DNA of 64,000 nt from Arthrobacter sp. NicSoilB8. Its GTDB lineage: Bacteria > Actinomycetota > Actinomycetes > Actinomycetales > Micrococcaceae. Of the stretch, positions 25,299 to 33,001 are shown piece by piece. How positions within the stretch are numbered: position 1 is the stretch's first letter; every line of letters begins with the position of its first letter. Both the position numbers and the translations under genes were made by a program. The notes under the pieces are model-generated. The model made no database searches, had not been told where the DNA came from, and saw nothing but the letters and a program-made list of their open reading frames with translations. The stretch is from positions 186,001-250,000 of the forward strand of contig NZ_AP024655.1 in NCBI RefSeq assembly GCF_019977355.1. The letters are read 5' to 3'.

Positions 25299-26336
25299 TT
25301 GCGGGCCCAGTTCTCAGCCGAAGACCGCGCTGTCCTGCTGCGCCGGCACCTCGATGAGGGCATTCCGCTCACCCGGCTGGCCGCCGAGGCCGGTATCCCG
25401 GTCCGCACTCTTCGCCGGTGGCGGTCCCGGTACCGCGACGGCGGCACCGTGGCGAGCCTGCAACGCGCGCCACGCTCGGACCAGGGACGGCGTGGGGTCC
25501 CGCAAGAACTCATCGAAGCGGTGGAAGGCCTGGCCTTGCGCCGGCCCGCGCCGACCGTGGCGTTCATCCACCGCCGAATCACCGACATTGCCTCAGCACG
25601 CGGCGTCGCCGCCCCCAGTTACTCGACCGTCCGGGCGCTGGTAGCCGGCATCGATCCCGGGCTGAAGACACTCGCCCATCAAGGCGACAGCGCCTACCGG
25701 GACACGTTTGAGCTGGTCTACCGGCGAACCGCCGGCCGCCCGAACGAGCAGTGGCAGGCCGACCACACCCTCCTGGACATCGAGGTCCTCGACAACTCCC
25801 TGAACCGGACCGTGACCATCGAATACGGCGGCGGTGAGGGCAGGATGTCCAAGATCACCGACGCGGTCTCCACCTTCACCTACACCAACGGCAAACTGAC
25901 CTCCATCAAGGACGGCCGGAACAACACCACAGCACTTGTCTACGCGGCCGACTCCTGGGTCTCCACCATCACCTACGGCTCCGGCTCACCCGCCGCAGCC
26001 ACCACCACGGTGACCCACAACACCGGCGCCACCCTCGCCTACTTCACCGACGGGAACGGCAAGACAACCACCTACACCCTGGACCCCACCAAGACCCGGG
26101 TGACAAGGACCGCCGACCCGAACGGGAACACCGCCGACTCCACCTTCGACGGCCACGACAACCGGCTCGCTACCGTCGACGGGCTCGGGCAGACCACCAC
26201 CAGCACGTTCAATCCCAACAACAGCCTCACCAAAGTCACCTCCCCCGCAGGAACCACCGGAGGAGCAGGCGGCGAGGTGTCCCTCACCTACCCCGAAGCC
26301 GTTGACCAGGCCCACACCGACTTCGCCACGCTCTAG
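25299..26336 (+). CDS. In-frame fusion of a truncated DDE integrase to an orphan YD-repeat fragment
   Basis: 345 codons from TTG at 25299. This start aligns with the ATG of the full integrase (both give five residues before SAED). Residues 1-165 match the TniA-like integrase: HTH, then EQWQADHTLLDIEVLD with the first catalytic Asp. After about base 25793 homology stops and the frame continues into Rhs/YD-type sequence (FTYTNGKLTSIKDGRNN, DGNGKTTTYTLD, DPNGNTADSTFDGHDNRL). The second Asp and the Glu are lost, so it cannot transpose. It ends 40 bp before the right inverted repeat. Whether it is expressed is unknown. It most likely records a deletion or recombination that joined two genes. Confidence 0.75.
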   Translation: MRAQFSAEDRAVLLRRHLDEGIPLTRLAAEAGIPVRTLRRWRSRYRDGGTVASLQRAPRSDQGRRGVPQELIEAVEGLALRRPAPTVAFIHRRITDIASARGVAAPSYSTVRALVAGIDPGLKTLAHQGDSAYRDTFELVYRRTAGRPNEQWQADHTLLDIEVLDNSLNRTVTIEYGGGEGRMSKITDAVSTFTYTNGKLTSIKDGRNNTTALVYAADSWVSTITYGSGSPAAATTTVTHNTGATLAYFTDGNGKTTTYTLDPTKTRVTRTADPNGNTADSTFDGHDNRLATVDGLGQTTTSTFNPNNSLTKVTSPAGTTGGAGGEVSLTYPEAVDQAHTDFATL

Positions 26337-26376
26337 CCAGGCACCTGACACGGCTGAACGGCCGGGTTACCGCCGG

Positions 26377-26420
26377 TCAGCCATATCCGCCCGATTTTCG
26401 GCGAGTACTACGGCGACCCC
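26377..26420 (-). repeat. Right terminal inverted repeat of the Tn3-family transposon
   Basis: 44 bp, exact inverse of 11140-11183, ending in CCCC at 26417-26420. The next five bases (26421-26425, ATGTT) are the right target-site copy. Confidence 0.95.
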
Positions 26421-26777
26421 ATGTTCACCGGCGACGTCTGGTTTGACGTCATCGCGGCCCCGCAGCCCGCACCCTCCCGCATGCGCGTCAACGCGGTGCA
26501 CTTTGCCCCGTGCGCCCGCACCGCCTGGCACTCGCACGCCGTCGGGCAGACCCTGCACGTCACGGAGGGGGTCGGGCTTGTCCAGGCCCGCGGCGGAGAC
26601 GTGGTTGTGATGCGCCCCGGTGACACGGTCTACACGCCGCCGGGTGAATGGCACTGGCATGGCGCCGCGCCGGAACACTTCATGACCCACCTCGCCATGT
26701 GGGAAGCCCCCGCCGACGGCGCGGAGTCCGAGTGGGGCGACCTCGTCACCGACGAGGAATACAACAGCGCCAAGTAA
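26421..26777 (+). pseudogene. 3' part of the split cupin gene (hydroxynitrile-lyase-like cupin)
   Basis: The fragment codes for 118 residues beginning MFTGDVWFDVIAA and is joined in the ancestor to the 17 codons at 11084. Cupin motifs are intact: ARTAWHSHAVGQTLHVTEG (metal His pair and Gln) and PPGEWHWHGAAPEHFMTHLA. This pattern resembles the small Mn/Fe cupins that include bacterial hydroxynitrile lyases. An ATG survives at the junction, and the native ribosome site is lost, so a truncated protein lacking the first 17 residues might still be made weakly if transcribed from the transposon. Confidence 0.85.
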
Positions 26778-26904
26778 CGTCCGGGGGCAAAACCCGGGAA
26801 GCAATCCCGGAAACTGAGCCCGGGAACTGAGCCTGGAAGACCTGCGGCGTCCGTCAAGCGACGGGCCCCGCAGCCGCGCGAAGCTCCGTTTTGGGTGAGG
26901 CCGG

Positions 26905-27468
26905 CTAGGACCCCGGTGCGGCCGGGACCATCCAGAAACCCGCCACTTCGCCGGCGGCGGGATCGGTCCCGGGACGGAATCCCTGAATCTGCGCCGGTCC
27001 GGCCCTCAGTTCGACCCGCGTTGTCTCAACAGTTCCGCAGTCGAGGCTCACCTCCGCTCTGCCCCCGCCCCGGAGGCCGTCCTGGGACACCGTCAAGAGC
27101 GCGGTCGGTGCGCCGATGCAGGCTGCGGTGAGCGTGTAGGTTCCCTTCGGCACCGCTGCGGCCGAGATGCGGAATCCGCTGCCGCCAATCCCGCCCGCTC
27201 CGCCGAGGACGAGCCCGTCCGGCCGGGTGCCGAGGACTCCTTCCAGCTTGCCCAGGTTGCGCTGTTCGGCCTCCGCGAGACCCGGGTCCACAGGCGGGGG
27301 AGCCGGCGGGGCCGGCCGCGACGACACGGTGGGGGCCGACGTCGGATCCGTCACGTCATCCGCGTATTCACACCCGGACAGGCCGGCCGCAGCGCCCGCC
27401 ACGGCCAGCAGCAGCGCCGCGCCGCGCATCCCTGGTGTTCCCCTGCTGAGTGGCGTGCCCGGTGACAT
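26905..27468 (-). CDS. Putative lipoprotein of unknown function
   Basis: 187 aa. A lipobox LSGC follows a hydrophobic segment (AALLLAVAGAAAG), so Cys33 should be lipidated and the protein anchored outside the membrane. The start may be the Met at residue 14 instead. A Pro-rich linker (PAPPAPPPVD) leads to a beta-rich domain ending in a Gly/Ala/Pro tail. No enzyme motif is seen. It stands alone downstream of the split cupin gene, in opposite orientation. Confidence 0.7.
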   Translation of the reverse strand: MSPGTPLSRGTPGMRGAALLLAVAGAAAGLSGCEYADDVTDPTSAPTVSSRPAPPAPPPVDPGLAEAEQRNLGKLEGVLGTRPDGLVLGGAGGIGGSGFRISAAAVPKGTYTLTAACIGAPTALLTVSQDGLRGGGRAEVSLDCGTVETTRVELRAGPAQIQGFRPGTDPAAGEVAGFWMVPAAPGS

Positions 27469-27575
27469 GCCCCGAGCCTACTGGCAACTGCCCGCCAAGC
27501 ACGCCACCGGCGCCGGTGCCGCCGGTCACTGACCCTGCCGCCGCCGTCGGCTACTGACCCCGGCGCCGGCGTCGG

Positions 27576-27866
27576 CTACTGCTGCTGAACGGAGAAGACG
27601 GTAGCGAAGTACACCGTGGAAGCCAGGACCAGGGAGGCGAGGCCGTAGCCGATCACGAGGGCAGTGAGTGCCAGAGCGCGTCCCCGTTCGTGGCGCAGCC
27701 TGATCTGGTTGAGAGAGACATGGCCGGCTCCGACGGCGAAGACGGCGAGGATTGCCATGCCGGCGACCACGGTGCCGACCGCAGCCAGGGCGGCCAGGGC
27801 CAGCGAGGCAACGGCAAGGCGGTTATAGCGCGTGCTCTGACGCGTGTGCAGCTCAGGCAATCCCAC
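27576..27866 (-). CDS. DUF4190-type small membrane protein
   Basis: 96 aa, GTG start. There are two hydrophobic helices, about residues 19-45 and 68-92. Between them is the DUF4190 signature GHVSLNQIRLRHERGRALALTALVIGY, seen in many actinobacterial envelope proteins of unknown role. The C terminus reads SVQQQ. A GTCGGCTACTG motif is duplicated at and just after its stop (27550-27590), probably by slippage. Confidence 0.8.
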   Translation of the reverse strand: MGLPELHTRQSTRYNRLAVASLALAALAAVGTVVAGMAILAVFAVGAGHVSLNQIRLRHERGRALALTALVIGYGLASLVLASTVYFATVFSVQQQ

Positions 27867-27967
27867 GAGTCCCCCATTAGATGTCGCCCATTCGACGTGG
27901 CTGCGACGAGTCTAGCCCCCAGGGCCACGTCAGGGGATCCGTCAGAATCCACGCGGGAGTTGATCGG

Positions 27968-28288
27968 CTATTGCCCGGGGGCCCGGTACGACGGCGTCTT
28001 CTTGGCTGCCTCGTCGAGGTCCTCCGGTGTCATGAGCGGCTTCAGGCGCAGGTTCACGGAACCCGTGGAATTGATCAGGAGCGACAGGGCTGCGGCGTCG
28101 GCCTGATCGGGGATGTCGAAGACGCCCACGACGTCGGTGTCCCCGAACGCGTAGTAGAAGCTCTCGAGTGAGCCGCCCGCCGACTTGAGGGCCTCGACCA
28201 CCGCATCGCGCCGCTTGGTGCCGCCCTCACGCATGAGGCCCTTGATTCCGTCGCCAACATAGTTCGCTTCAAACAGATATTTGCTCAT
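27968..28288 (-). CDS. GYD-domain protein
   Basis: 106 aa from the ATG at 28288. The frame continues to 28393, but the added part is not conserved. It begins MSKYLFEANYVGDGIKGLM and continues RRDAVVEALKSAGGSLESFYYAFG with DVVGVFDIPD, the pattern of the GYD family of small alpha/beta dimeric proteins. Function is unknown. Nothing nearby suggests a partner. Confidence 0.8.
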   Translation of the reverse strand: MSKYLFEANYVGDGIKGLMREGGTKRRDAVVEALKSAGGSLESFYYAFGDTDVVGVFDIPDQADAAALSLLINSTGSVNLRLKPLMTPEDLDEAAKKTPSYRAPGQ

Positions 28289-28536
28289 GGCTGTTCCTAT
28301 CCTGTGACGCCCAGGACATCGGACTCTGACGTGTGCCCGCAACATAACGCTGAAAGGTCCGGGGCTGGCCCCCAGAGTGGGGGCTCTGCCCACATGCTAG
28401 GCCTTCCGGCCTGCCCGGACAACGGCCCAATGACGGGCCCAAAACGCGGGTCCGGGCAATCCGGCCCTACCGCCCGCCGGGGGACGGGCACATAATCGCC
28501 GTATCAACCCCGTACGGAGCATGGAGGTGGTTCGAC

Positions 28537-28851
28537 GTGTCGGTTTACACACTCGGAATCTGGCTGGTGCATCCCGGCCGCGAGAACGATTTTGTGCAGG
28601 CCTGGCGGGACCTGGCCAGGAAAACGAAGGAGGATTTTCCCAACGCCAAAGCCGTGCTGATGCATGACCGCGACGTCAAGAACCGGTTCATCAGCACCGG
28701 TCCCTGGGAATCCCTGGAACAGATTGAGCAGTGGCGGGATTCTGCCCTGTTCAAGCAGAGTGTCGACGCAATGAAGGACATGCTGGAGCACTTCGAGTCG
28801 CGCACCCTGGACGAGGCGGCCAGCATCGGCTGGGATGCCACCGATATGTGA
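28537..28851 (+). CDS. Antibiotic-biosynthesis-monooxygenase (ABM) fold protein
   Basis: 104 aa, GTG start with GGAGG 8 bases upstream. The ferredoxin-like ABM fold is shown by YTLGIWLVHPGRENDFVQAW, then RFISTGPWESLEQIEQWRDS and a C-terminal helix. Members of this fold degrade haem or quinols, or have no known activity. Active-site residues cannot be inferred. It is a single gene, convergent with the next. Confidence 0.75.
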   Translation: MSVYTLGIWLVHPGRENDFVQAWRDLARKTKEDFPNAKAVLMHDRDVKNRFISTGPWESLEQIEQWRDSALFKQSVDAMKDMLEHFESRTLDEAASIGWDATDM

Positions 28852-28904
28852 AATCCTGCGGGACAGGGAGCCGCCGGCCGCACGTCGGCGGCCGTACCCG
28901 CGGG

Positions 28905-29507
28905 CTATTCGCCCTGCAGGGCCTCAAAGACGGCGGGCAGCAGGACATCGTTCCGGCCCCAGATGGGATCGAAGACTTCCACGTACCAGGAATCGGCCAG
29001 GACGAGGGCCAAGGTCTCGTTGGATTCGGCCGCCCAGTCCCTGAGCTGGTCTTCCGCCACCGGCTCTTCGCTGCTACCCAGCACGGTCACGACGGCGCCG
29101 TCCTGCACGGTCACCGGAATCGAGGCGCTGCTCGATTCCCCGGGGGCATGGGCGACCGTCACGAGTCCGGTCCGGGTGGACAACGCCAGCAGTGCCATCG
29201 CCGTCTCGGGGCTGCAGAAGGCTGTCACGTAGGCGCGTTGCGCGAGGCCGCCGACCCGCACGCCCGGCTGCGATTCCTTGGTGAAGAGCCCGTTGCGGTT
29301 GAGTCGGGCGAGCTCGCCGGCGATGGCCGTGGTCTCGTCGTCGAACCCGGGGGAGAAGACCCCCGGCTGGTACTGGCTGTTGCCCTCCAGCCAGCGCGCG
29401 GTCAGCTCGCCGGCCGCCGCGATGGTGGCGGCCTGCCGCCAGACCTCGCGGTCCGCGAGGAGCCGGCCGAAGCTGTCCCGTTCCGTCGTGAACCTGTCCT
29501 CGGACAT
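28905..29507 (-). CDS. Conserved protein of unknown function (DUF6919-like)
   Basis: 200 aa from the ATG at 29507, preceded by an AGGAGG site. The frame extends further but through Pro-rich non-coding sequence. Features are TARWLEGNSQYQPGVFSP near the N terminus, ELARLNRNGLFTKESQPG, and a central YVTAFCSPETA. This layout resembles DUF6919 proteins of actinobacteria. No catalytic motif is recognised. It follows the SRPBCC gene by one or two bases, so they share a transcript. Confidence 0.65.
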   Translation of the reverse strand: MSEDRFTTERDSFGRLLADREVWRQAATIAAAGELTARWLEGNSQYQPGVFSPGFDDETTAIAGELARLNRNGLFTKESQPGVRVGGLAQRAYVTAFCSPETAMALLALSTRTGLVTVAHAPGESSSASIPVTVQDGAVVTVLGSSEEPVAEDQLRDWAAESNETLALVLADSWYVEVFDPIWGRNDVLLPAVFEALQGE

Positions 29508-29508
29508 A

Positions 29509-30102
29509 TCAGGCCTCCTGTGCGGCGGGCTGGGTCGAGGGCTCAGCGGCGGCTTGGGTTGCGGGCCCGGCAATGGGCTCAGTGATGGACCGGGCTGCAG
29601 GCTGTCCCTGCGGTGCGTGGTGCTGCAGCAGGACGGACAGCCGTTCGCAGCTGGCCCGGAGCGCCTCGAGTTCACGCCGGCTGTAGTCCTCGATGATCTG
29701 GTTGATCCGCTCGGCGAGGTGCTCGTCGTCGACCTCGAATCCGTGGTTCAGGGTGACCACCGAGGGCCCGTCCGTGGGCCGGATTTCCCAGTCGCCGCCG
29801 AGCTGCAGGAGCGGAGGTTCCAGATCGAGCTGCTGGAACTCGGCGCGGTGGCTTGCCGCGTCAAAGACGCGCCAGCTGTGGCTTGAACTGAGCGCGCCGT
29901 TGGAAACCACCGAGGTGCGGAGCTCGTGCGTGGCGTCGTCGCCGCTGACGCGCTCCGAGTAGACCGTCAGGCCGTCAAGGTAGGGCCAATGCGAGGCGTC
30001 GCGCAGCATGCTGAACACCAGGTCCGCCGGGGCGTTAATGCTGAGCCGGTGCGTGGTCCGGTGCGAGGTCTGGTGCGCGTTGCGCGGCGTGCTCACTGAC
30101 AA
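29509..30102 (-). CDS. SRPBCC-fold protein (polyketide cyclase/aromatase-like)
   Basis: 197 aa from TTG at 30102, 7 bases after AGGAGG. GTGs at 30108 and 30096 are alternatives. Residues ~18-150 have the helix-grip fold pattern: HRLSINAPADLVFSMLRDASHWP, then SSSHSWRVFD and FQQLDLEPP. Such proteins bind small hydrophobic ligands, and without a polyketide locus nearby a cyclase role is unlikely. The last ~35 residues are an Ala/Pro/Gln-rich tail. It is first of a two-gene operon. Confidence 0.75.
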   Translation of the reverse strand: MSVSTPRNAHQTSHRTTHRLSINAPADLVFSMLRDASHWPYLDGLTVYSERVSGDDATHELRTSVVSNGALSSSHSWRVFDAASHRAEFQQLDLEPPLLQLGGDWEIRPTDGPSVVTLNHGFEVDDEHLAERINQIIEDYSRRELEALRASCERLSVLLQHHAPQGQPAARSITEPIAGPATQAAAEPSTQPAAQEA

Positions 30103-30379
30103 GTTCACCCCTCCTGTGTCGTGCTGTCGTCCTGCAGGTCTTCTATGCAGGCTAGGCCAGTTGAGGCCCGCCGTGAACAATTCCGTCCCGCCACGTCACG
30201 GAGGGCAATCTTCGGTAACAATGGGCGATTCCGGGGACCGTCCGCTGACGCCGGATGAACGGGTGTTACCGCCTGTATCCCTTGGTTTCATCCGGTTTCG
30301 CGGCGCTTTGACCGGCTTTCCCACGCCCCGGATAGTTGCTGCCACCAGCACCTCTGACAACTACTCTCAAGGGGAGAAC

Positions 30380-31363
30380 ATGTCCAGTCTTTCGTTCAAA
30401 TCGGGCATCACCGTAGCCCTGGCGGCAAGCACCCTCCTGGGTCTCGCGGCCTGCTCCGATCCCGGTGCCGCCGCTGCCGGCGGCACTACGGCGGCGCCGT
30501 CGTCCTCCTCCGGTGTCAAGCAGTTCAACCTCTCGCCGGAACAGGACCGCATCAAGGTCACGGCGGACGCCGCGGCCGCCAAGCTCGTCCCGGACGCCAT
30601 CAAGAAGGACGGGAAGCTGACCGTGGCGGTGAGCCCGTTCGCCGCTCCGCTGGCCGTCTACGCGACCGACAACAAGACGCCGGTGGGCAATGAGGTGGAC
30701 ATCGCCGTCGCCCTCGCCGAGTCGCTGGGCCTGGAGGCAGACATCGTCCCGACCGCATGGGCTGACTGGCCGCTCGGCGTCGAGTCCGGCAAGTACGAGG
30801 CCGTGCTCTCCAACGTCACCGTCACGGAGGAGCGCAAGCTCAAGTTCGACTTCGCCAGCTACCGCGAGGACAAGCTGGGCTTCTATGCCACGGCCGGCAG
30901 CAGCATCACCAAGGTCGAATCGGCGCCGGATGTCGCGGGCAAGCGCGTGATTGTGGGCTCCGGCACCAACCAGGAGGCCATCCTGCTGCGCTGGGACGAG
31001 GAGAACAAGAAGAACGGCCTCAAGCCCGTGGAGTTCCAGTATTTCGACGACGACTCCGCCTCCCAGCTGGCCCTCCAGTCCGGCCGGGCGGACCTCACAT
31101 TCGGGCCCAACGCCACGGCAGCCTACAAAGCGGCCACCGACGCCAAGACCAAGCTTGTGGGCCTGGTGGACGGCGGCTGGCCGCTGAAGGCCAGCATCGC
31201 CGTCACGACCAAGAAGGACAACGGCTTCGCCGCCGCGGCCCAGGCCGGACTGAACCACCTCATCCAGGACGGCAGTTACGCCAAGATCCTGGACCGCTGG
31301 GGACTGTCCGCGGAGGCCGTCACGACCTCGGAGCTGAACCCGGCGGGCCTGCCGAAGAAGTAG
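30380..31363 (+). CDS. Family 3 (amino-acid/cystine type) ABC substrate-binding lipoprotein, orphan
   Basis: 327 aa from the ATG at 30380 (GGGGAGAAC upstream). Signal peptide with lipobox LAAC, then a two-lobe SBP3 domain (DGKLTVAVSP, KTPVGNEVDIAVALAESLGL, GSGTNQEAILLRW, ILDRWGLS). It is clearly paralogous to the binding protein at 36240, sharing the GSGTNQE motif and layout. It has no permease of its own and converges on the monooxygenase operon. Inference: it feeds the same transporter (38170 and 37310), as paired binding proteins do in the Bacillus Tcy cystine system. Confidence 0.87.
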   Translation: MSSLSFKSGITVALAASTLLGLAACSDPGAAAAGGTTAAPSSSSGVKQFNLSPEQDRIKVTADAAAAKLVPDAIKKDGKLTVAVSPFAAPLAVYATDNKTPVGNEVDIAVALAESLGLEADIVPTAWADWPLGVESGKYEAVLSNVTVTEERKLKFDFASYREDKLGFYATAGSSITKVESAPDVAGKRVIVGSGTNQEAILLRWDEENKKNGLKPVEFQYFDDDSASQLALQSGRADLTFGPNATAAYKAATDAKTKLVGLVDGGWPLKASIAVTTKKDNGFAAAAQAGLNHLIQDGSYAKILDRWGLSAEAVTTSELNPAGLPKK

Positions 31364-31386
31364 CCCGTCCCCTCACCCGCTTAAAC

Positions 31387-31449
31387 CAACGCGGGGTCAC
31401 ATCGCGCCCATAATCCCCTCCGGGATGGGCGCGATGTGACCCCGCGTTG
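31387..31449. repeat. Large palindromic repeat, 25-bp perfect stem
   Basis: CAACGCGGGGTCACATCGCG.. (31387-31411) pairs perfectly with its inverse at 31425-31449 around a 13-base loop. A second, less perfect copy is at 42194-42256. It lies just after the stop of the binding-protein gene and before a separate terminator. Confidence 0.9.
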
Positions 31450-31474
31450 CTTGTCTGAAAGGGTGCAGAAAGCC

Positions 31475-31515
31475 AAGGAACCCCCGCCGGAAGCATTCCC
31501 CGGCGGGGGTTCCTT
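31475..31515. terminator. Bidirectional terminator between convergent operons
   Basis: A 16-bp perfect stem, AAGGAACCCCCGCCGG (31475-31490) with CCGGCGGGGGTTCCTT (31500-31515), and a 9-base loop. The A/T-rich outer stem ends provide short U-tracts on both strands. It is placed between the binding-protein gene (plus) and the monooxygenase operon (minus). Confidence 0.85.
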
Positions 31516-31530
31516 GTGCCTCGCCGGGCC

Positions 31531-32991
31531 TTATGCCGTGGCGGGGCTGGTGACAGAGCCGGTGACTGAGCCCTTATCTAGGCTGGTGACCGGGCCGGGC
31601 TCGTTGCCGGCATCCGCGCGGACCGGGGCGGCCAGGCCAAGGTTCTCCCGCAGCGTGCTTCCCGCGTACTGCGTCGGGTACACGCCGCGCTCCTGCAGCT
31701 CCGGGACGAGGTGGTTGACGATGTCGTCCAGCCCGGTGGGGATCAGCCACGGCGAGATGTTGAAGCCGTCCACTGCGCCGGTCCGGGCGTACTCGGCCAG
31801 CCGGTCCGCGACCTCGGTGTAGGACCCGGTGAAGGTGGAATCGCCCCGGCTGGTCTTGGCCGAGACGAACTGGCGGATGGACAGGCCCTTTTCCTTGGCC
31901 TCGGCCCGCCACTGGTCCGCCAGCTGCCGGGCCTTGGCGCCGTGGAAGCCGCTGCCGCGGGTTTCCGAGGTTTCCTCCACCACGGGGTCGATGTCCGGCA
32001 GCGGGCCGTCGGGATCGTAGCCCTGCAGCTCACGGCCCCAGAACTGCTCAAGATACGCGATGGCCTGCTGCGGACCGATCTGCAGGCTCCGGACCCAGGC
32101 CTTCTTCTCGAGGGCTTCCTGCGGCGTGGCGGCGAGGATGAACTCGCTGGCGGGCATGATCTTCACGTCGTTTGCGCCGCGGCCGGCGCGGAGCGTGCGC
32201 TCCACGATGTCGCGGCGGAAATCCAGGGCATCGTCCAGCTGCGGGTGCGCGGAGAAGATGACGTCCGCCTGGCGGGCGGCGAAGTCCCGGCCCTCGGGGG
32301 AATCGCCGGCCTGGAACAGGACCGGCCGGTACTGGGCGCTGCGCGGCAGCCGCGGGACGACGTCCACGGTGTAGTGCCGGCCGTTGTGGCGCACCCGCCG
32401 GGCCGCGCCCTCCGCCGACCAGCGGGCCGAGGAAGCCGAGGTTGCGATGGCGTCCTCGTCCCATGCGTCCCAGATCCGCTTGGCGGTTTCCACGAAGGCC
32501 TCGGCGTGGGTATACCGGTCCGCGTGGTCCAGGTAGCCGCCGCGGCGGAAGTTGGCCCCGGTCCAGGCGTTGTCCGTGGTCACGATGTTCCAGGCCGCGC
32601 GGCCGCTGGAGAGCAGGTCCAGCGTGGAAAGCCGGTGGGCCAGGTCCGCGGGGTCGTTGTACGTGGTGTTCTGGGTGGCGACCAGGCCGATGTTGGTGGT
32701 CACCGCGGCGAGGGCGGCCAGGGCAGTCTGCGCGTCGGGCCGGCCGGCGACATCGAGCGCGTGCGGGCGGCCGAGGTGTTCGCGCAGCCGCAGGCCTTCG
32801 CCAAGGAAGAACGCCGCGAACAGTCCGCGCTCGGCGGTCTGGGCGATGCGCCGGAACGATTCGAAGTCCGTCTGGGAGCCGGACTCGGCCGCCTTCCAGA
32901 CGGTCCCGGAGTTGACGCCCTGGAAGAAGACGCCGAGCTGGAGCTGCCCGGACGGGGTGAACTCGGTGGCGGGGCGGGTGCTGTGGCTCAT
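31531..32991 (-). CDS. NtaA/SnaA/DszA-family FMNH2-dependent monooxygenase
   Basis: 486 aa from the ATG at 32991. It is a luciferase-like TIM barrel with QLQLGVFFQGVNSGTVWK, LVATQNTTYNDPADLAHRL, SGRAAWNIVTTDNAWTGANF and ILFQAGDSPEGRDFA-type signatures of the NtaA group. Known members oxidise nitrilotriacetate, dibenzothiophene sulfone or S-alkylcysteine derivatives with reduced FMN from a separate reductase. The last ~25 residues are a Ser/Thr/Val repeat tail. It is the last gene of the seven-gene minus-strand operon starting at 39303. Inference: it cleaves a C-S bond in an imported organosulfur compound. Confidence 0.88.
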   Translation of the reverse strand: MSHSTRPATEFTPSGQLQLGVFFQGVNSGTVWKAAESGSQTDFESFRRIAQTAERGLFAAFFLGEGLRLREHLGRPHALDVAGRPDAQTALAALAAVTTNIGLVATQNTTYNDPADLAHRLSTLDLLSSGRAAWNIVTTDNAWTGANFRRGGYLDHADRYTHAEAFVETAKRIWDAWDEDAIATSASSARWSAEGAARRVRHNGRHYTVDVVPRLPRSAQYRPVLFQAGDSPEGRDFAARQADVIFSAHPQLDDALDFRRDIVERTLRAGRGANDVKIMPASEFILAATPQEALEKKAWVRSLQIGPQQAIAYLEQFWGRELQGYDPDGPLPDIDPVVEETSETRGSGFHGAKARQLADQWRAEAKEKGLSIRQFVSAKTSRGDSTFTGSYTEVADRLAEYARTGAVDGFNISPWLIPTGLDDIVNHLVPELQERGVYPTQYAGSTLRENLGLAAPVRADAGNEPGPVTSLDKGSVTGSVTSPATA

Positions 32992-33001
32992 GAGTGTCTC
33001 C

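Larger units (their letters stand above)
11140..26420. mobile_element. 15.3-kb Tn3-family transposon carrying an Rhs toxin/immunity pair
   Basis: The element is bounded by perfect 44-bp terminal inverted repeats that start GGGG and by a 5-bp direct repeat ATGTT. It holds tnpA next to the left end, then on the minus strand an immunity gene and a giant Rhs toxin gene, then a second transposition module (AAA ATPase, DDE integrase, serine resolvase), two membrane proteins, then on the plus strand a second resolvase and an integrase/YD-repeat fusion that ends 40 bp before the right repeat. Tn3-family members are usually 3-12 kb with resistance or catabolic cargo. A secreted polymorphic toxin as cargo is unusual. 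Either resolvase might serve as the cointegrate resolvase. Confidence 0.93.
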
